This document shows positions 4,446 through 5,983 of a stretch of 5,983 nucleotides of DNA, one piece after another. Source of the DNA: JBFHKO01 sp041595355 (GTDB lineage Bacteria; Pseudomonadota; Gammaproteobacteria; Enterobacterales; Aeromonadaceae). The notes beneath the pieces are model-generated. The model saw only the letters and a program-made list of their open reading frames with translations. It did not search any database and was not told where the DNA came from. The position numbers and the translations under genes are program-made. Position 1 is the first letter of the stretch. Each line of letters begins with the position of its first letter. The DNA is taken from assembly GCA_041595355.1 (NCBI GenBank), contig JBFHKO010000157.1:1-5983 (forward strand), in the 5' to 3' direction.

Positions 4446-5983
4446 ATGGAACACGCCCGACCGATCCGCCGCGCCCTGCTGAGCGTCTCCGACAAGACCG
4501 GCATGCTGGAATTTGCCCGCGCCCTGCATGCGCGCGGCGTGGTGCTGCTCTCCACCGGCGGTACCGCTCGCCTGCTGGCCGAGGCCGGCCTGCCAGTGAC
4601 CGAAGTCTCCGACTACACCGGCTTCCCCGAGATGATGGACGGTCGCGTGAAAACCCTGCATCCCAAGGTTCATGGGGGCATCCTCGGCCGGCGTGGCACC
4701 GATGACGGTATCATGGAGCAGCACGGCATCCAGCCCATCGATCTGGTGGCCGTCAACCTCTACCCCTTCGCCGCCACCGTCTCCAAGCCCGGCTGCAGCC
4801 TGGAGGATGCCATCGAGAATATCGACATTGGCGGCCCGACCATGGTGCGTTCCGCGGCCAAGAACCACAAGGACGTGACCATAGTCGTCAACGCCCGTGA
4901 CTACGACCGCGTCATCCAGGAAATGGATGCCAACGCCGGCTCCCTGACCTACGCCACCCGCTTCGATCTGGCCATCGCCGCCTTCGAGCACACCGCGGCC
5001 TACGACGGCATGATTGCCAACTACTTCGGCACCAAGGTGCCCGGCTACGGCGTACAGGACGAGACCAGCGCAGATTCCAAGTTCCCGCGTACCATCAACT
5101 TCCAGTTCATCAAGAAGCAGGACATGCGCTACGGCGAGAACGCCCACCAGGCCGCCGCCTTCTATGTCGAGGCCGACGTCCAGGAAGCCTCCGTCGCCAC
5201 CGCCACCCAGCTGCAGGGCAAGGCGCTCTCCTACAACAACATCGCCGACACCGATGCGGCGCTGGAGTGCGTGAAGGAATTCGCCGAGCCGGCCTGCGTC
5301 ATCGTCAAGCATGCCAACCCCTGTGGCGTGGCGCTGGGCGAGGATCTGCTGCAAGCCTATGACCGCGCCTACCAGACCGACCCCACCTCGGCATTTGGCG
5401 GCATCATCGCCTTCAACCGCGAGCTGGACGGCGCCACCGCCGAGGCCATCGTCAGCCGCCAGTTCGTGGAAGTGATCATCGCCCCGGCCATCAGTGACGC
5501 CGCCAGGGCCATCGTGGCCAAGAAGGCCAACCTGCGCCTGCTGGAGTGCGGCTTCTGGAACACCAGGAGCAACGCTGTCGACCTCAAGCGCGTCAACGGC
5601 GGCCTGCTGGTCCAGGATCGCGATCAGGGCATGGTCGGCCTCGAGGATCTGACGGTCGTGACCCGCCGTCAGCCCACCGAGCAGGAACTCAAGGATCTGC
5701 TCTTCTGCTGGAAGGTCGGCAAGTTCGTCAAGTCCAACGCCATCGTCTACGCCCGGGACGGCCAGACCATAGGCGTCGGCGCCGGCCAAATGAGCCGTGT
5801 CTACTCCGCCAAGATCGCCGGCATCAAGGCCGCCGATGAAGGGCTGGAGGTCAAGGGCTCGGTGATGGCGTCCGATGCCTTCTTCCCGTTCCGCGACGGC
5901 ATCGATGCTGCTGCCGCCGCCGGCGTGACCTGCGTCATCCAGCCGGGTGGCTCCATGCGCGATCAGGAAGTGATCGACGCCGC
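4446..5983 (+). CDS. purH: PurH, bifunctional AICAR formyltransferase / IMP cyclohydrolase (3' end outside window)
   Basis: The frame stays open from ATG 4446 to the window edge, giving 512 residues; E. coli PurH has 529, so about 17-18 residues and the stop are missing. PurH carries out the last two steps of de novo purine synthesis in the cytoplasm: formylation of AICAR with 10-formyl-tetrahydrofolate, then ring closure to IMP. The N-terminal cyclohydrolase (MGS-like) domain shows ALLSVSDK, STGGTA (36-41), GRVKTLHPKVHGG (66-78) and NIDIGGPTMVRSAAKN. The transferase domain shows MRYGENAHQ (227-235), catalytic K288-H289 in VKHANPCG, TSAFGG, FVKSNAIVYA, GAGQMSRV and SDAFFPF (476-482). The start agrees with E. 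coli (MQQRRPVRRALLSVSDK). The ribosome site is unusual: GAGG lies 11 bases upstream and AAGAG abuts the ATG. No PurR box was seen. In E. coli purD follows, but that lies beyond the window. Confidence 0.97.
   Translation, partial: MEHARPIRRALLSVSDKTGMLEFARALHARGVVLLSTGGTARLLAEAGLPVTEVSDYTGFPEMMDGRVKTLHPKVHGGILGRRGTDDGIMEQHGIQPIDLVAVNLYPFAATVSKPGCSLEDAIENIDIGGPTMVRSAAKNHKDVTIVVNARDYDRVIQEMDANAGSLTYATRFDLAIAAFEHTAAYDGMIANYFGTKVPGYGVQDETSADSKFPRTINFQFIKKQDMRYGENAHQAAAFYVEADVQEASVATATQLQGKALSYNNIADTDAALECVKEFAEPACVIVKHANPCGVALGEDLLQAYDRAYQTDPTSAFGGIIAFNRELDGATAEAIVSRQFVEVIIAPAISDAARAIVAKKANLRLLECGFWNTRSNAVDLKRVNGGLLVQDRDQGMVGLEDLTVVTRRQPTEQELKDLLFCWKVGKFVKSNAIVYARDGQTIGVGAGQMSRVYSAKIAGIKAADEGLEVKGSVMASDAFFPFRDGIDAAAAAGVTCVIQPGGSMRDQEVIDA

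Noticed and set aside
4149..5789. 546-codon open frame on the minus strand opposite purH and the end of yedJ
   Set aside because: Antisense to two clearly recognised proteins, rich in Gly/Val/Leu/Asp as expected of a shadow frame, and without a ribosome site.

Overview
The window looks like chromosomal DNA of a gammaproteobacterium, most likely Aeromonas or a close relative. The basis is GC-rich coding sequence with strong C/G third-position bias, and EttA, YedJ and PurH proteins that align almost residue for residue with my memory of their Escherichia coli counterparts while differing at many conservative positions. The genus call is inference from recall, not from a search. All genes recognised lie on the + strand. 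Long minus-strand open frames opposite ettA and purH are shadows caused by the codon bias.

Layout. Positions 1-933 hold the 3' end of a large secreted or surface protein with calcium-loop-like Asp/Asn/Gly motifs and paired cysteines, followed by a hairpin terminator (959-980). A short promoter region with a perfect 15-bp palindrome (1043-1057) leads into ettA (1077-2744), the ABC-F translational throttle ATPase, which ends at a second hairpin terminator (2762-2783). A 367-base intergenic stretch without a convincing gene follows. It ends in an AT-rich promoter-like segment with two near-identical 13-bp direct repeats, 31 bp apart, just ahead of an Lrp/AsnC-family regulator gene (3112-3588). 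That gene is followed after 27 bases by yedJ (3616-4254), an HD-domain phosphohydrolase, and the two probably share a transcript. A 191-base gap then precedes purH (4446 to the right edge, lacking roughly the last 17-18 codons), the bifunctional last enzyme of IMP synthesis.

The coding content is largely housekeeping: translation control under energy stress (EttA), a small amino-acid-responsive-type regulator with a putative metal-dependent phosphohydrolase, and de novo purine synthesis. The part least explained by known annotation is the purH leader. It contains an 18-bp hairpin (4368-4409) with no U-tract, followed at once by a stretch resembling the 3' core of the TPP (thiamine pyrophosphate) riboswitch. 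The rest of a canonical TPP aptamer (P2 5' strand, P4/P5 closing strands) is not recognisable, so this is a lead and not an annotation. No CRISPR array, tRNA, rRNA, insertion sequence or complete new defence-type system is visible.
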